From Talinum fruticosum (lineage: Eukaryota; Streptophyta; Magnoliopsida; Caryophyllales; Talinaceae): DNA of 64,000 bases. The DNA lies in NCBI GenBank assembly GCA_021018815.1, contig JAITYX010000127.1, positions 248,001-312,000 of the forward strand, in the 5' to 3' direction. Within the stretch, counting starts at the first letter, position 1. Each line of letters begins with the position of its first letter. A program made the translations under genes and the position numbers. Positions 9,542-21,239 of this stretch are shown piece by piece. The notes beneath the pieces are model-generated. The model made no database searches and had not been told where the DNA came from. It saw only the letters and a program-made list of their open reading frames with translations.

Positions 9542-11017
9542 TGAAGACTCGAGACACTTGCTCAATACTTTTCACGAGTTATGCAAAAGGAATCGGGTAT
9601 AACGATATCATACATATAGAGTTTTGATTCCAAGGCATTCTCTCGTGTCTTAGAAACTCCTTTGAGTAAAATAGTATTTTCTCTAAGTGATTCGGTCTTC
9701 ACTTATCTCATTTATCGCTTTTCGATGGCGACTCGAAAGCTGGTTCTTTATTCTAAGTCAATCCTCACTCGGATTAATCGCATTTTGAATATACCGAGTA
9801 TTCCGCTGTTTCTTACTCGAATCTGACTTGTGGTTATACTGTTCTATTGTTTGCATAGTCGGCATTCGTAGTTCATTTCATACTAAGTCTATATCAACCT
9901 AATCCCTACGATATTCCTTATCGCACTTGGATTCTTCGCTTAGACTAAGTCGGATGGAATTCCGAGTATCATGGATATTGGACTCGGAAAATTCCATTTC
10001 TTTTCGACTCGAGATAATCTGTTGGTTAATTATCATAATTATTTTATTATCTGTGTCTAACTTTGGACCAAAGTATTTTATACTTTGAGAACCGAGAATT
10101 GATTTACTTTTGTAGGTTATTCATTCGAGGATACACCTTTCTCAAACTACAAAAGTAGCCGAGCTCAGAATGTCAAATCACCAGCGAGATATGGCTTTTC
10201 ACCTTCCCTGCTTTAGTCCCGGAAGATTGTGTCGAAGGCATGCGCTTCCATATCCGGAAAACCGGAACGCCAAGCTTAATGGTGGTTTCCACCTCATCTT
10301 TCAAGACACAACCGATGGTTTTAGGACTTCCAAGAGAGTTAAACCGTTGTCCAACGTCCATATTTCAACGGATACTTTACGAGTGACTCGGAAAATTTGC
10401 CGAATCTATTGTTAATACACATACTTGAGAAAAGTCATTGTATTTACTTTCAATCTTCTACTTACAACTCCCATTCACGTAACTCATTACTTTCGAGTTG
10501 TAAGGTCTTGTACTTAGTTACAAACTCTTCTTACATTCTTTGTAAGGTCCCTCGACTAAGTCTGTAAGGTTAACTCGGCTTAGTTGTCCGTAGCTGTAAG
10601 GGTTATCTCGGCTAGGAAGTAGTAGATCGAGATAAGGTAACTTCGAGTCTAGGAAAACATGTATAGAGTTGTCCAAGGAGCAACTCGGGTTCGATCGATT
10701 CACGGTATTTTGTGAACTCAAAATAGTGGATTTGACTTCGTGTGCGGATTGACACGGGCCGTGGTTTTCCGCCCGGGAGGGTTTCCACGTAAAATCTAAA
10801 GTGTTATCCTTCCGAGTTCATTCTAGACTCAGATCGCTTTCTTGCTCTTGTTTCTTCGATTCACTTGCTTTCGAGTCCAATCTTTTCTAACCCCGCTTTT
10901 AGACTCGAAGCTGTCTTTGTCTCTTTTCGAGAAAAAGAGTGTGTTTTCGTGAAGAATTTTTTATCACCCTATTCACCCCCTCTAGGGTGACTCGAGACTC
11001 TCCCGAGCAAACCTTCA
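9542..11017 (+). repeat. 3' LTR of C1
   Basis: It runs from TGAAGACTCGAG to GCAAACCTTCA (1476 bp). About 115 bp carrying the TATA box and flanks are missing at about 10397: GTGACTCGGAAAATT is followed directly by TGCCGAATCTATTG, whereas the shared 5' LTR (from 1069) keeps the intervening part. The hairpin CAAAGTATTTTATACTTTG is present at 10070. The right flank, TTAGGTTACGGATC, is gypsy LTR sequence. Confidence 0.9.
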
Positions 11018-11469
11018 TTAGGTTACGGATCTACCTACTGGGCGGAGACCGGCTGGTCTCACCGACCATGACCTCCGGTTGCTGCCCGCGTTCCCCTAAT
11101 GCAAGCCACGGCTAGCACTGCGGGGTCATTAGTGGTGGCTTCGGTCCAAATTGATGTTTTCACATTAATCGGCCCTAAAGTCTCACTGCAGAACAATATC
11201 CCTAATATCGTTAATTCCTTAATTAAAAAATTAGATCTTAGGAATTCTGAAAATAATTTATAAAATAAAAGGTTAATAAAGCGCCATCCAAATTTTGATT
11301 AATAAGATTTAATAAAAATCGAAAAATCTTAATAAAAGGTATATCCCCAATTTCTAAAATTCATCTTCAAAACCCTAAAATGATCCTTTCCACTTTCTAA
11401 AACCCTTACGCCAAAAGGCACATGGGAAGCTCGGCCCCGGGGTCCGCCCATCGGCCGTGGTTCCTACTG

Positions 11470-11487
11470 TGGCGACTTCACTAGGGA
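11470..11487 (+). other. Probable primer binding site of gypsy G1
   Basis: TGGCGACTTCACTAGGGA lies directly after the inferred LTR end. It resembles the TGGCGACTCC-type sites of Tat/Ogre gypsy elements, usually ascribed to an Arg tRNA. I cannot check the tRNA match here. Confidence 0.45.
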
Positions 11488-12227
11488 TAATCATTTATTA
11501 AAAGGGCGAAACTTGAAAATTTGAGTGGTGTGTTTTTATATTGTGCTTGCATTAGGTATCCCGCATTTAGCAACCTTTGAACTGGTTTAAATATTGCTTT
11601 GGACCACTTGGAAAACTTTATTATACCCCCTTGTTTACCCTTTCCGGAGAGAGGCTCCCACTTGGTTCTTATAGGTGGGCCCAACTAGGCTTCATTGCCC
11701 GAGGAAATGGTACCTCCTCCCTCATAGCACGCCATCTTGGGCTAAACCTTTTTAGTTCACCGGCAGGCACCGGAATTCTAGTGTGCATCCTTATCCGTGC
11801 AACCCATGGAGGACTAAATTCTCGGACTAGGTGTCACCATGTATCCAAACTCTTGAACTTTTGGGCCATAGAACTTTTGGGCTTCTAGGTTTTCCCTTAG
11901 ACTTCACGTGCATGCTTAAATGAGTATGTGTGTTTTCAGATTTAATCTTTGTTTGTGGGCCTTTAGGAATAGGTGAGGAGTACTTGATTAGACCCTTGCT
12001 TGGGTGAAAATAAAACACTTTAATAAATTCCGAGAGTCGAGTCCATTATGTGCATTTAACCAAAAGTCAAAATGCCTTTTTCCCTATTAGGATTGGTCCA
12101 TTATTTGCATTTTTGTGTCATTCCAAAATTAGCCTCCTAGTAGCCTCGAGTAGTTGTTTGTGAAAGGGTATTACTGGAAGTTCCCTTTTCTTATTCTCTA
12201 GTCTTTTTTATTTTCTTTGAAATTATC

Positions 12228-12560
12228 ACATTCCATTTGCATCATCTCATATTAAGTGATTTCATTTACATTAGCCAAATAAAAACATATCATATTAAGT
12301 AAGTCTATTTACATTAGCCAAATGAAATCATGTCATATTAAGTGAGTCCATTTGCATTAGCCAAATAAAAACATCTCATATTAAGTGAGTCTATTTGCAT
12401 TAGCTAAATAAAATCATGTCATATTAAGTGAGTCCATTTGCATTAGCCAAATAAAAACATCTCATATTAAGTGAGTCCATTTGCATTAGCTAAATAAAAA
12501 CATCTCATATTAAGTGAGTTCATTTGCATTAGCCCAAATAAAATCATTTCATATAAGAAT
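12228..12560 (+). repeat. 43-bp tandem repeat in the G1 leader
   Basis: About seven imperfect copies of a 43-44 bp AT-rich unit containing CATTAGCCAAATAAAA and CATATTAAGTGAGTCCATTT. The G2 leader has related sequence in a longer unit (46830-47165). Confidence 0.85.
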
Positions 12561-12988
12561 AGATAAGTCCGTCATTTTCATTTTGCATTTAGTGCAAAGT
12601 TCATTTCAAATAGGAAAATGCATTATCAAATACGAAGCATCTTTTCTTTAAGGATCATACCATCATTGCATTCTTTATGTTCATCCAAATAAAAAGCATC
12701 CTTAGTCTCCTTCGGTCTTGCGCTTAAGTCCCTTCCTCCTAAAAGCAATCTTCTCTCGCATGGTTCTAAACCTCATCCTTTGGGTTGCAGAATAGGGAAG
12801 TCTATGGAAACCGAGTATCGTTGGAATCCGAGCTCTAAAAGATTAGAACGTCTTGCCAAGGAGTCCGATACATCTTTATTTCTTTCTACTCCGCAGTTTA
12901 CACTCGGTGTGACAAGCTTCGGTGCATACTACACCATCACAATCCACTCCTTGTTCTAAGACAAGTATCTAAAAAGAGTTCCCTTCCA

Positions 12989-14227
12989 ATGGATCCCGAT
13001 CTTGAACAGTATCTTAACTTCAGTATGCTTAATGAGAATATAGCTAAGGTGGAAACTAGGTTGAGTAATCAAGAGGAACATATATCCTCTATATCAAGAG
13101 ATCTTAAAGAAATCATAAAGGGCTATTGAGGCTAGTAAGAGAGATGAGGAAGCCGAACGCTTGAGAAGGGAAGAGGCCGAAGAAGCCGAGCGTGCGAATA
13201 GGGAAATGGCTTTGGTTATACCACCTCCACTTATCCAATCTTCTCCAAATAGTCCTAAACATGAATCCCCTAAGCCTGAATCCAAAACTTGGTCCGATTC
13301 CCGTTTAGAACTTATAGAGCGAGATGTTGAGGGAGTCATCCATGTTCATAAGGGATTCACTTCAATCCCCAAGGATAATCTACCTCCTAAGTTTACCATG
13401 CCCGATATTAAGTTCAAAGGTTCCGAGAATCCCTATCATCACGTACGCAACTTCTTGGGAGCAATGACTCTTAAGAACATTCCCGAAGACACTTACCACA
13501 TCATCTTCCCTAAACATTGGATACCGATATCATGAAGTGGTACAATATGGTTGACCCACACAAGGTTGCCAATTGGACATAATTGTGCAAGGAGTTCCTC
13601 TATCAATACTGCTATAACACGGATCTACCTTTACTCATAGAGACTTGGAATTAATCAAGCAAGGCGAGAAGGAGAGCTTCACCGACTTTCGACTAGATCG
13701 GGAGCAAAGGCAACCCACATGGTTGACCGACCCTCCGAGAAGGATCAAGTCCGCATCATCGTGAAGAACCTTCAACCAAATTATAATCAGCACCTTAAAT
13801 TCCTACCCATGATGAACTTTTCGACCCTCATAAATGTAGGTTTGTTGAAAGAAGAAAAATTGTCCACCGCAACCACAAAAGCCGCAACCGGATATAGAGT
13901 TAATTATCATTCCAAAGATAAAAAAACCTCCACTATGGGCAATGCTACTAGGGGTGCAGATGTCAATGCCCTCAACAAGAAAATTGACTACACTCCTATG
14001 GATACTACTTATACTCAAGCCCTTGACTGTCTCTTTGAAAAAGGAAAAATAGAATTGCCACCCATTAGAGCAAAATCGAAACCACGAAACATTCTAAGAA
14101 TTGGGACGCGGGAAAATTTTACACATACCATCGTGCACGAGGAGACGATATCGAACGGTGTTGGACATTCAAGAACAAACTAGAAGACATGTTTCGAAAT
14201 GGCCAAATACCCCTGCTTAATGTTGCT
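12989..14227 (+). pseudogene. Gypsy gag, N-terminal and central part (G1)
   Basis: Starts at ATG 12989 (MDPDLEQYLNFSMLNENIAK). It has a Glu/Arg-rich coiled-coil-like stretch (13161-13200) and then FTMPDIKFKGSENPYHHVRN (about 13395), the typical entry to a Ty3/gypsy gag core. After frameshifts near 13120, 13530 and 13700 it continues with EKDQVRIIVKNLQPNY (about 13736) and YTPMDTTYTQALDCLFEKGK (from 13989). Near 14110-14210 a shifted frame encodes an HRARGDDIERCWTFKNKLED-like segment typical of Tat gags. It is cut at 14227 by C2 and continues at 28476. Confidence 0.75.
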
Positions 14228-15736
14228 CGAAGGTTTGCTCCTGGAGAGTCTAAGTCACCCTAGAGGGGGTGAATAGGGTGATGAGGAAATTTTACACGAA
14301 AGGAGGATTAAAGTTTAAAACAAACTTTGAATCTGTCTTAGTCTAGATTGCACTTAGAAAGCCGTGAACTCGAATTACGTGCAAACCCTCCCGGGCCGGA
14401 AAACCACGGCCAGTGCTAATCTAAGCACCAAGTCAAATCCACTATTTTGAATCCACAAAATACAAACTCAAGTAGAATTGCTCCCTTACACAATTCCTTA
14501 CAAAGTTTTCCTAGACTAAGAAGTTCCCTTATCCGATCGAGTAATTCCTAACCGAGGTAACCTTTACAGTTAGGGATCACTGAGCTGAGTTACCCTTACA
14601 GCTCGGTGAAGGGACCTTACTCAAAAAGTAAGAAAGAGAATTTGTAATCGATTACAAGACCTTACAACTCGGAAAGATGTTAAGTATAGAGTTGGAGTTG
14701 TAAGTAGAAGATTGAATACGAATACAAAGACTTTTGCTTAAGTATGTGTATTGACAATGATTCCAACAAACATTCAAGTCTTGAGAGTTGGCTTCTATTT
14801 ATAGATGACCAAGCAGATTAGCTGTTGTGACTATCTTCGACTAGAATTCTGTATAACCGTCGTAACGGTTCTTCCGAGTAGCTCGAAAAGATCCGTTGAG
14901 ATGTGAATGTTGTGCAGCGGCTCTTGAGTCCTTAGGATGTCCCAATTCACTGGTGGTGTCCGAAAAGTAAGGTGGAAACCATCGTTGAGCTTAGCGTTGA
15001 AGATTTTCAGTTTTGGAAATAGACAACCACGACACAATGTCCACGCCTTGATCGAAGTAGAAAAGTCCTTGTCTACTGGCGGTTTGACATCTTGAAGCTA
15101 GTTACTTTTGTAATTCAAAAGTAGGATAACCTTGTTTAGATAACCTACAAAAATAAACCAATTTGGGTTCTCAATGTATAAAATACTTTGGTCCAAGATT
15201 AGACACGAGATAATAATTTAATTACGATAATTAAGTGTATAATTATCCGAGTCTTGGAAGAATGGAATTTTCCGAGTCTAATATTCATATACTCAAATTC
15301 CATCCGAGTCGAGTCTAGAAGAAGATTAAGTTAGACAAACAATATCGAGTAAAAGTACTTGATCTAGACATGTATAGTTCAAACAAAACAAGGCGACTTA
15401 GAGAGTTGAATCAACGTAGTAATTCACTTGAACTTAGAATATGAAGTCGGACCTAAGTTTAAAAGTGTTAGAGCGAATGTTTGAACATGCGATAAGTCCG
15501 AGTGACTCGGAATCATTAGTGTGAGTTGATGAACAATAGTGTGCTTTACGAGTCGGTCGGAATCGAGTGAGAACACATGCAATAGTTTTTGTAACACTCG
15601 GAAAAGTTTCTAAGCCACTCAAAATAGTTTCTATAGTACTCAAAATGACTTGAAATCAAAACTTATAAGAGATGAAGTTTGTACCTGAATTCTTGATGGT
15701 ACTTAGAATGATATACATGCAAGGTCCGAGTCTTCA
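14228..15736 (-). repeat. 3' LTR of C2
   Basis: On the given strand it begins CGAAGGTTTGCTCC (canonical TGAAGG) and ends TCCGAGTCTTCA, followed by the reversed polypurine tract ATCTCCCCTTTTT. It is 1509 bp. The hairpin (near 15180), TATA box and terminal blocks are present. The first terminal base is altered. Confidence 0.88.
14796..14803 (-). promoter_or_regulatory. TATA box of the C2 LTR
   Basis: TATTTATA on the given strand reads TATAAATA on the minus strand, in the conserved LTR context CTATAAATAGAAGCC. Confidence 0.6.
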
Positions 15737-16270
15737 ATCTCCCCTTTTTGATGAAAGGCATTCTGTACTCGGATAGAAACTTTGTTAGTGATATAGTACT
15801 TAGTTTTCATTCTTTTCTTGAAAGGTATAATACGAGTTTTGAGTTAACAACTAACGTAATTCAAACATAGATTTAATCGGAGCTATTATGCTAAGAATGT
15901 GTCGAGTTAAGAATGAGATATCGCATAGAGATGAAACGTTTCGAGCTTAGAGAATTGCCTATCTCGGAGCAAAAACAATATGTAATCGAGTTGATATATC
16001 GAGCACAAAATATTCAAACAAGATGCACTCGGAAAAATTAAAACTCAGAAGGCAATTACACTTAGAGATGAATAAGCACGAAATCAAATACATCATTAAT
16101 ATTCACATAAACATAGAAAAATATATACAAAAAGGTGAGAGAAAACTTCCCTAAACAAGACAACAAATTTTGTAATTATTCTCCCCCTTGCCTTTCGGTA
16201 AAAAACAAAAAGAGGAAGAATGTATCAAGAAGATACAATTTGTTTGTCTCGACAAAAATAAAACAGAAAT
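15737..16270 (-). other. 3' tail of C2 between 3' ORF and LTR
   Basis: Reversed polypurine tract at 15737-15749, AT-rich spacer, then CTCCCCCTTGCCTTTC (about 16181), the reverse of the GAAAGGCAAGGGGAG block seen in C1 and C4. No gene is seen. Confidence 0.7.
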
Positions 16271-16827
16271 AGAAAAAATTTAGGATGGTGGAGAGGGAGC
16301 AGTTTGAGTCGAGGTTGACGAACGTGCGATGCGCTTTCACCGGTAGGAGTGAACGTAATTCAAACAGTCTTCAAGGACCGGAGGGTGTCCTTAAACTCGG
16401 TGGACACAGAGGAGATCTTGTCCATTATTGCGGTGGACAAGGTAGAAGAAAGAACATGCGAAACAGATGAAGTGGAGGCACCACCAGGTGGAAGAGATAG
16501 AGAGAGAGGAGTTTGAGTTTGAGTCCGAGGTAGAGAAGGTTGCCTCGGTTCGAGCTATGGACCCGGACACCCGATTGGGTCTCATGGTATCCATACCTAA
16601 GAAGTTATTTTCTACCAACTATTATGGCAGTCTCGAAATTGCGTTAGGATCTAAGGGAGGGAACTTTGAATTGCTTAAAAATAAAGGTAAGAAGAGCCCC
16701 AAAACGAAGAGGGTGGATTTCTTAGTTTGAGCTAGCACAGCGGCCATCCGCTTAATAATAGCTGGAAAGAGGTCTACTTCGTAGCCCTTGAGGATGTCAA
16801 AGAGAGATTTGAGATGCTTAGAGTTTG

Positions 16828-18429
16828 TGAAGACTTAGACTTTATACTTACACGTTTCGAGTTCCATCCAGGAATCGGTATAAGAACTCTTCTCTCATAG
16901 GGTTTTAATTTTAAGTCATTCTATGTATCTTATAAACTTTCCGAGTGATATAACATTTCCTCCGAGTGTTATAGAATATATTATACTTGCTTTCGCCTGA
17001 CTCGACCGACTCGAAAGCATACTTCTACATGCCTCTTCACACTCGGTTCCGAGTCACCCAACACTCGGATATATCGCATATTCAAACACTATCTTTTCCG
17101 CGCTTAAACTCGGGTTTGACTTTATGGTTCAAGAATTACATTGTTCCAAGTCAACATATTTAGTTTGAATTCTGTTTATTCTAGATCAAGTTTGTTTACT
17201 CCGATATTCTTTATCCGACTTGATTGTCCTCTAGACTCGACTAAGATGGAATTTGAGTTTCATGGATATCAGACTTAGAAAATTCCATTTCTTTTCCGAC
17301 TCGGATAATTAGTCACTTAATTATTTTAATTATATTATTATTTGTGCCTAATCTTGGACCAAAGTATTTTATACTTTGAGAACCAAATTGATTTACTTTT
17401 GTAGGTTATTCAAACGAGGCTATCCTAAATTTGAATCACAAAAGTAACCGACTTTAAAACGTCAAATCACCAGCGAGACAAGGCTTTTTCCACATCCGAC
17501 CTAGCCCCGCACAATCGTGTCGGGATTGTCCGCTTCCAAAAGTCAAAATCTGCAACACCAAGCTCAACGGTGGTTTCCACCTTATTTTTCAAGACACCAC
17601 CAAGTGGTTTTGGGACTTCCAAAGGAGTCAAGAACCGTTACTCAACGTTCATATCTCAACGGATATTTTCCGAGTGACCCGTAAAATCCTTTACAACGGT
17701 CACAAAGGACTTCCAGTCAAAAGATGCACACAATGGCTAAGCTGCTTGGTCATCTATATATAGAAGCCAACTTTCAAGACTTGAAGATTGCTCGGATCTA
17801 TTGTTAATACACATACTTGATCAAAAGTCATTGTATTCATTCTTAATCTTCTACTCACAACTCCAATTCTGTATTTCATAACTTTCTGAGTTGTAAGGTC
17901 TTGTACTTAGTTACACACTTTCTTTCTTACTCTCTAAGTAAGGTCCCTTGACTGAGCTGTAAGGGTTAAGTTAGCTCGGTTGTCCCTAACCTGTAAGGGT
18001 GATCTCGGTTAGGAAGTACTAGATCGGATAAGGTAATTTCTGAGTCTAGGAAAACCTTGTAAGGAGTTATCTAAGGGAGCAACTCAGGTTAAGTCGATCT
18101 CACTGTATTTTGTGGACTCAAAATAGTGGATTTGACTTCGTGCTTGGATTAGTACGGTCCGTGGTTTTCCGCCTCGGGAGGGTTTCCACGTACTTTCGAG
18201 TTATTACTTTTCCGAGTACATTCTAGACTCGGACAGCTTTCAAAATTTTGTTTAATCTGTTTCTTCATTGCTTACTCGAATTCTAAATTCGAATTAATGC
18301 TTTTCCGAGTGTATCCTTACCGCTTACTCACATCGGATCCTTATTTGCTTCAATTTTCAAGCAAGTTTCTTCATCACCCTGTTCATCCCTCCTCTAGGGT
18401 GATTTATACTCTCCAAGAGCAAACCTTTA
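16828..18429 (+). repeat. Solo LTR S1 of the copia family, inserted in C2
   Basis: It starts TGAAGACTTAGAC and ends GCAAACCTTTA (canonical CTTCA), 1602 bp, in the opposite orientation to C2. GTTTG occurs directly before (16823-16827) and after it (18430-18434), a perfect 5-bp target duplication. C2 3' ORF sequence resumes on the far side. A TATATATAG box lies at 17755. No internal region is present, so this is a solo LTR. Confidence 0.92.
17755..17762 (+). promoter_or_regulatory. TATA box of solo LTR S1
   Basis: TATATATA in the conserved context GGTCATC...GAAGCCAA, at the position of TATAAATA in the other LTRs. Confidence 0.5.
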
Positions 18430-18930
18430 GTTTGGGTTCTCTTTTCTCGAATGCTGAGAGAAGAAGGTTCTCATCAGCGAGAAAACACAAAAGACGGGCT
18501 TCGACTTCATCTAAGTCACTGAGAAGTTTTTACGTGACTCGGGGATTTCTTTGGCGTGCTTCTCAAACAAGTCATCATCAACCTCATTGAAAGGTATAGG
18601 GTTGCTGTTGTGGAAAAGATAAGAGACTTTGAATACATGGTGGAGGAGAGAGACGTTGATGCGAACAACGACATCTTGAACTCCGGAGGTGAGGATACCC
18701 TCGGAGTCTGGAAATGTTTGAGTAGAACTAAGAAACGAGTTCTAGGTAGATGAACTCGCTGAAATAGAGGAAATTGTAAACCCTCGATGTTTTGATGTTA
18801 TTCAACCATGAAAACTTTGTGGTTGGGTGACAACAATTTTAGAGGGGTTGGAAGGACCCTCTTGGCTTTTAGTACGGGGTTTCTTGGTTACGGAACCAAC
18901 AAAGTGCAGGTGGGAACCTCTTTTCGGCAT

Positions 18931-19581
18931 ATTTTGATGTGGAAAAGAGAGGAGATGAACTTTGAGAGAGAGAGAGAAGATAGCTTCGAAGAGAAAGAGC
19001 GAGAGAGAGAGAGAAAGAGCTAAGAAAGTAAAGAGTAAAAAGAAAATGAAAGAGTAGAGAGAGAGCTGAGAGCTTTTGGTGCTTAATTGAGATAATTCTT
19101 GTGTTGCTTGAGAGAGAAAGTTTGCTCTTCGAAAACAGTGAACTTGCTCGAGAGGTTGTATGCGAGAGTGAGAGTGAGTAGAGAGTAAAGTAGCGAAATA
19201 AAGGACAAAGGATGCTATTTAGAGAGAAAGAATTGTCCTTCAAGTATTCATTTTGCTCTCCAACTGTTAGAATTCCAGTGTTTGTCCGCCAATGGCTAGT
19301 TCCTTGATCGATACGAGCGAGAGAGAGAGAGAAAAGAAAGATTTTAAAAGATATTTCTGAAATTCTCCACTACTCTAGAGATGATATCGAAGTTTGATGT
19401 CCATTTTTCTCAAAAACCGAGTCCGACTTAGTAAAGTTCCTGAGTGACTAAGAAACTACAAGCAAGCAATAACTCATAGCTCAAGTATCATTGGGTCAAT
19501 CGAACTATTTATTTAAGCACGGAAAAGAAAACATTTAACACATAATCATGCAAAGTAATCTTCACTTAGAAAAGCACATAA
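18931..19581 (-). other. Spacer and leader before the C2 3' ORF
   Basis: Purine-rich on the given strand (GAGA repeats at 18960-19020 and 19318-19335), so the minus-strand leader is pyrimidine-rich, as in C1 and C4. The position equivalent to the internal TATA box reads CTATTTAG near 19216, so the box has decayed. The open frame across 18869-19243 is low-complexity Ser/Leu and is not credible as a gene. Confidence 0.55.
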
Positions 19582-20200
19582 TCATGCATTAATCATGCCA
19601 AGTTCATTCCTAATAAAGAAAAACTGATCCTCACTAAGTGGCTTAGTAAAGATATCGCCTAATTGAAGTTTGGTAGGAATGAATTCAATTTCAATGTCAC
19701 CTTTCTCGGAATGGTGTCTTAGAAAATGATACCCGACCTAAATAAGCTTTGTCTTTGAGTGCTGAACTAGATTCTTAGTGATATTGATTGCAGTTTGATT
19801 GTCACACTTGATTGGAATTGATTTGAATGTAAGTCCAAGATCTCTCAAGTGTTGTTTGATCCATAGAATTTGAGCACAACATGCTCCAGCTTGCAATGTA
19901 TTCAGCTTCAACAGTTGATAGAGCTACCGAGTTTTGTTTCTTTTATTGCCAAGATATAAGGGATTGATCCAGAACCGGCAAGCTCCTAAAGTGCTCTTTT
20001 TATCAACTTTGTATCCAAGCATAGTCAGCATCCGATTATCCGAGTGAGAGTTAGTTCTAAGTCTCTTGAGTACCATAGACCTATATTCCGAGTCCCTCCA
20101 AGATATCTCGAAAATTCTGTTCACTCGTAGTGAGATGTGATTTCTTTGGATTAGCTTGAAATCTTGCACATAGACATACACTAAACATTATGTCCGGCCT
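19582..20200 (-). pseudogene. Copia RNase H (C2)
   Basis: Minus-strand end of pol. The stop TGA (19582-19584) follows NELGMINA. Upstream are remnants of LQLGDIFTKPL, IEIEFIPT and IKCDNQTAINITKN-type motifs and KKSTLGACRFW (about 19970-20000). Several frameshifts interrupt the domain. RT lies directly upstream on the same strand. Confidence 0.75.
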
Positions 20201-21130
20201 ACTAGAAGTAAGATACATCAAAGATCCAATCATACCTCAGCAGAGTTTCGATCTACTTGTTTACCTTTTTCATCTAGTTTTATGCTGCTTGCTCATAGGT
20301 GTTGCTTGCATGTTTTGAATCTTAAAGTTTGTACTTCTTCAGCAGCTCCTTGGTATGCTTTGATTGATGGACATAGATGCCATCTTTGTCTTACTTGATT
20401 TGTAGACCAAGGAAGAAATTGTGTTCTCCCATCACGCTCATTTGAAATTCTCGACTCATTAACTTAGAAAAATCTTGACATAGAATTTTATTAGCAGCTC
20501 CAAATATTATGTCATCAACATGGGTCCGAGCAATAAGAAAGTCTTTCCCCTTGGTTTTTTTAAAAAGAGTCTTGTCAATCGGACCTCTTCTAAAATCATT
20601 TTCGACCAAGAAATTGCTCAATCTTTCATACCAAGCTTTGGGAGCTTGTTTAAGACCATAAAGAGCTTTTTTCGACTTGAAAACATGATTTGGAAATTCC
20701 GAGTTTTCAAATCCAGAGGGTTACTTAACATAGACTTCCTCTACAATGAAACCATTAAGGAAAGCATATTTAACATCCATTTGATACAATTTGATATTCA
20801 TGCTTCATACACATGCCAATAGGATTTTAATAGCTTCAATCCTAGCAAGTAGTGCAAAGGTTTCCCTACAATCAATTCGTTGTTCTTGATTGTATCCTTG
20901 AGCCACAAGTCTAGCCTTATTTCGACTACCAACCCACCTTCATCCAGTTTGTTCTTAAAAACTCATTTGGTTCCTATGACTGGGTGGTCGAAGGTCATTT
21001 CGTCAAAGTCTAGACTTGGTTTCTTTCAAATTGATTGAATTCCTCTTGCATGGCCTCTACCTATTCATGTTCATTTAGGGCCTCTATTGCATTTCTGGGT
21101 TCGAGTTAATGATATGAATATAGTGAATAC
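20201..21130 (-). pseudogene. Copia reverse transcriptase (C2)
   Basis: Minus-strand pieces: EFQMSVMGEHNFFLGLQIK (about 20391-20450), ARTHVDDIIFGAANKILC (about 20475-20530), where the usual YVDD box reads HVDD, a KAPKAWYERL-like segment (about 20610-20650) and the N-terminal EALNEHE/EFNQFERNQ-like segment (about 21000-21090). Both catalytic Asp residues remain but the Tyr is changed and the frame is broken. Confidence 0.75.
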
Positions 21131-21239
21131 ACACAGATTTTGTAGGGAGAAACGAGTTCTTCCTCCGCTGTTGATATTAGACAATATATTTTCGAGTGGG
21201 TGGCTCGAAGCATATTTGAAAACTCTACCTGTTCGTTGA

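Larger units (their letters stand above)
11018..14227 (+). mobile_element. G1, 5' part: Tat-type gypsy LTR end, leader and gag
   Basis: 11018-11468 is the last part of the G1 5' LTR, homologous to 42357-42813 and, inverted, to the G2 LTR (about 48410-48800). It is followed by a primer site, a leader of about 1.5 kb (11488-12988, with tandem repeats at 12228-12560) and gag. The leader is homologous to the G2 leader (46361-47924, opposite strand) and codes for nothing recognisable. G1 continues at 28476 after the C2 insertion, and at 42095 after C3. Confidence 0.8.
16271..18930 (-). pseudogene. SIRE-type 3' ORF of C2, split by solo LTR S1
   Basis: Minus-strand start at 18930 (MPKRGSHLHF), the same start as in C4. 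The N-terminal part occupies 18430-18930 and the rest 16271-16827, with S1 between them. Recognisable minus-strand segments include the ADENLL-like stretch near 18470. Frames are broken throughout. The extra domain matches C1, C3 and C4, so the ORF belongs to the family and was not gained by one copy. Confidence 0.6.

Noticed and set aside
12228..12560. Regularly spaced repeats as a CRISPR array
   Set aside because: The copies are contiguous tandem units without unique spacers, in a plant retrotransposon leader.
18869..19243. Minus-strand frame of 124 residues in C2
   Set aside because: It is a Ser/Leu run from a CT-rich leader; the equivalents in C1 and C4 are non-coding.
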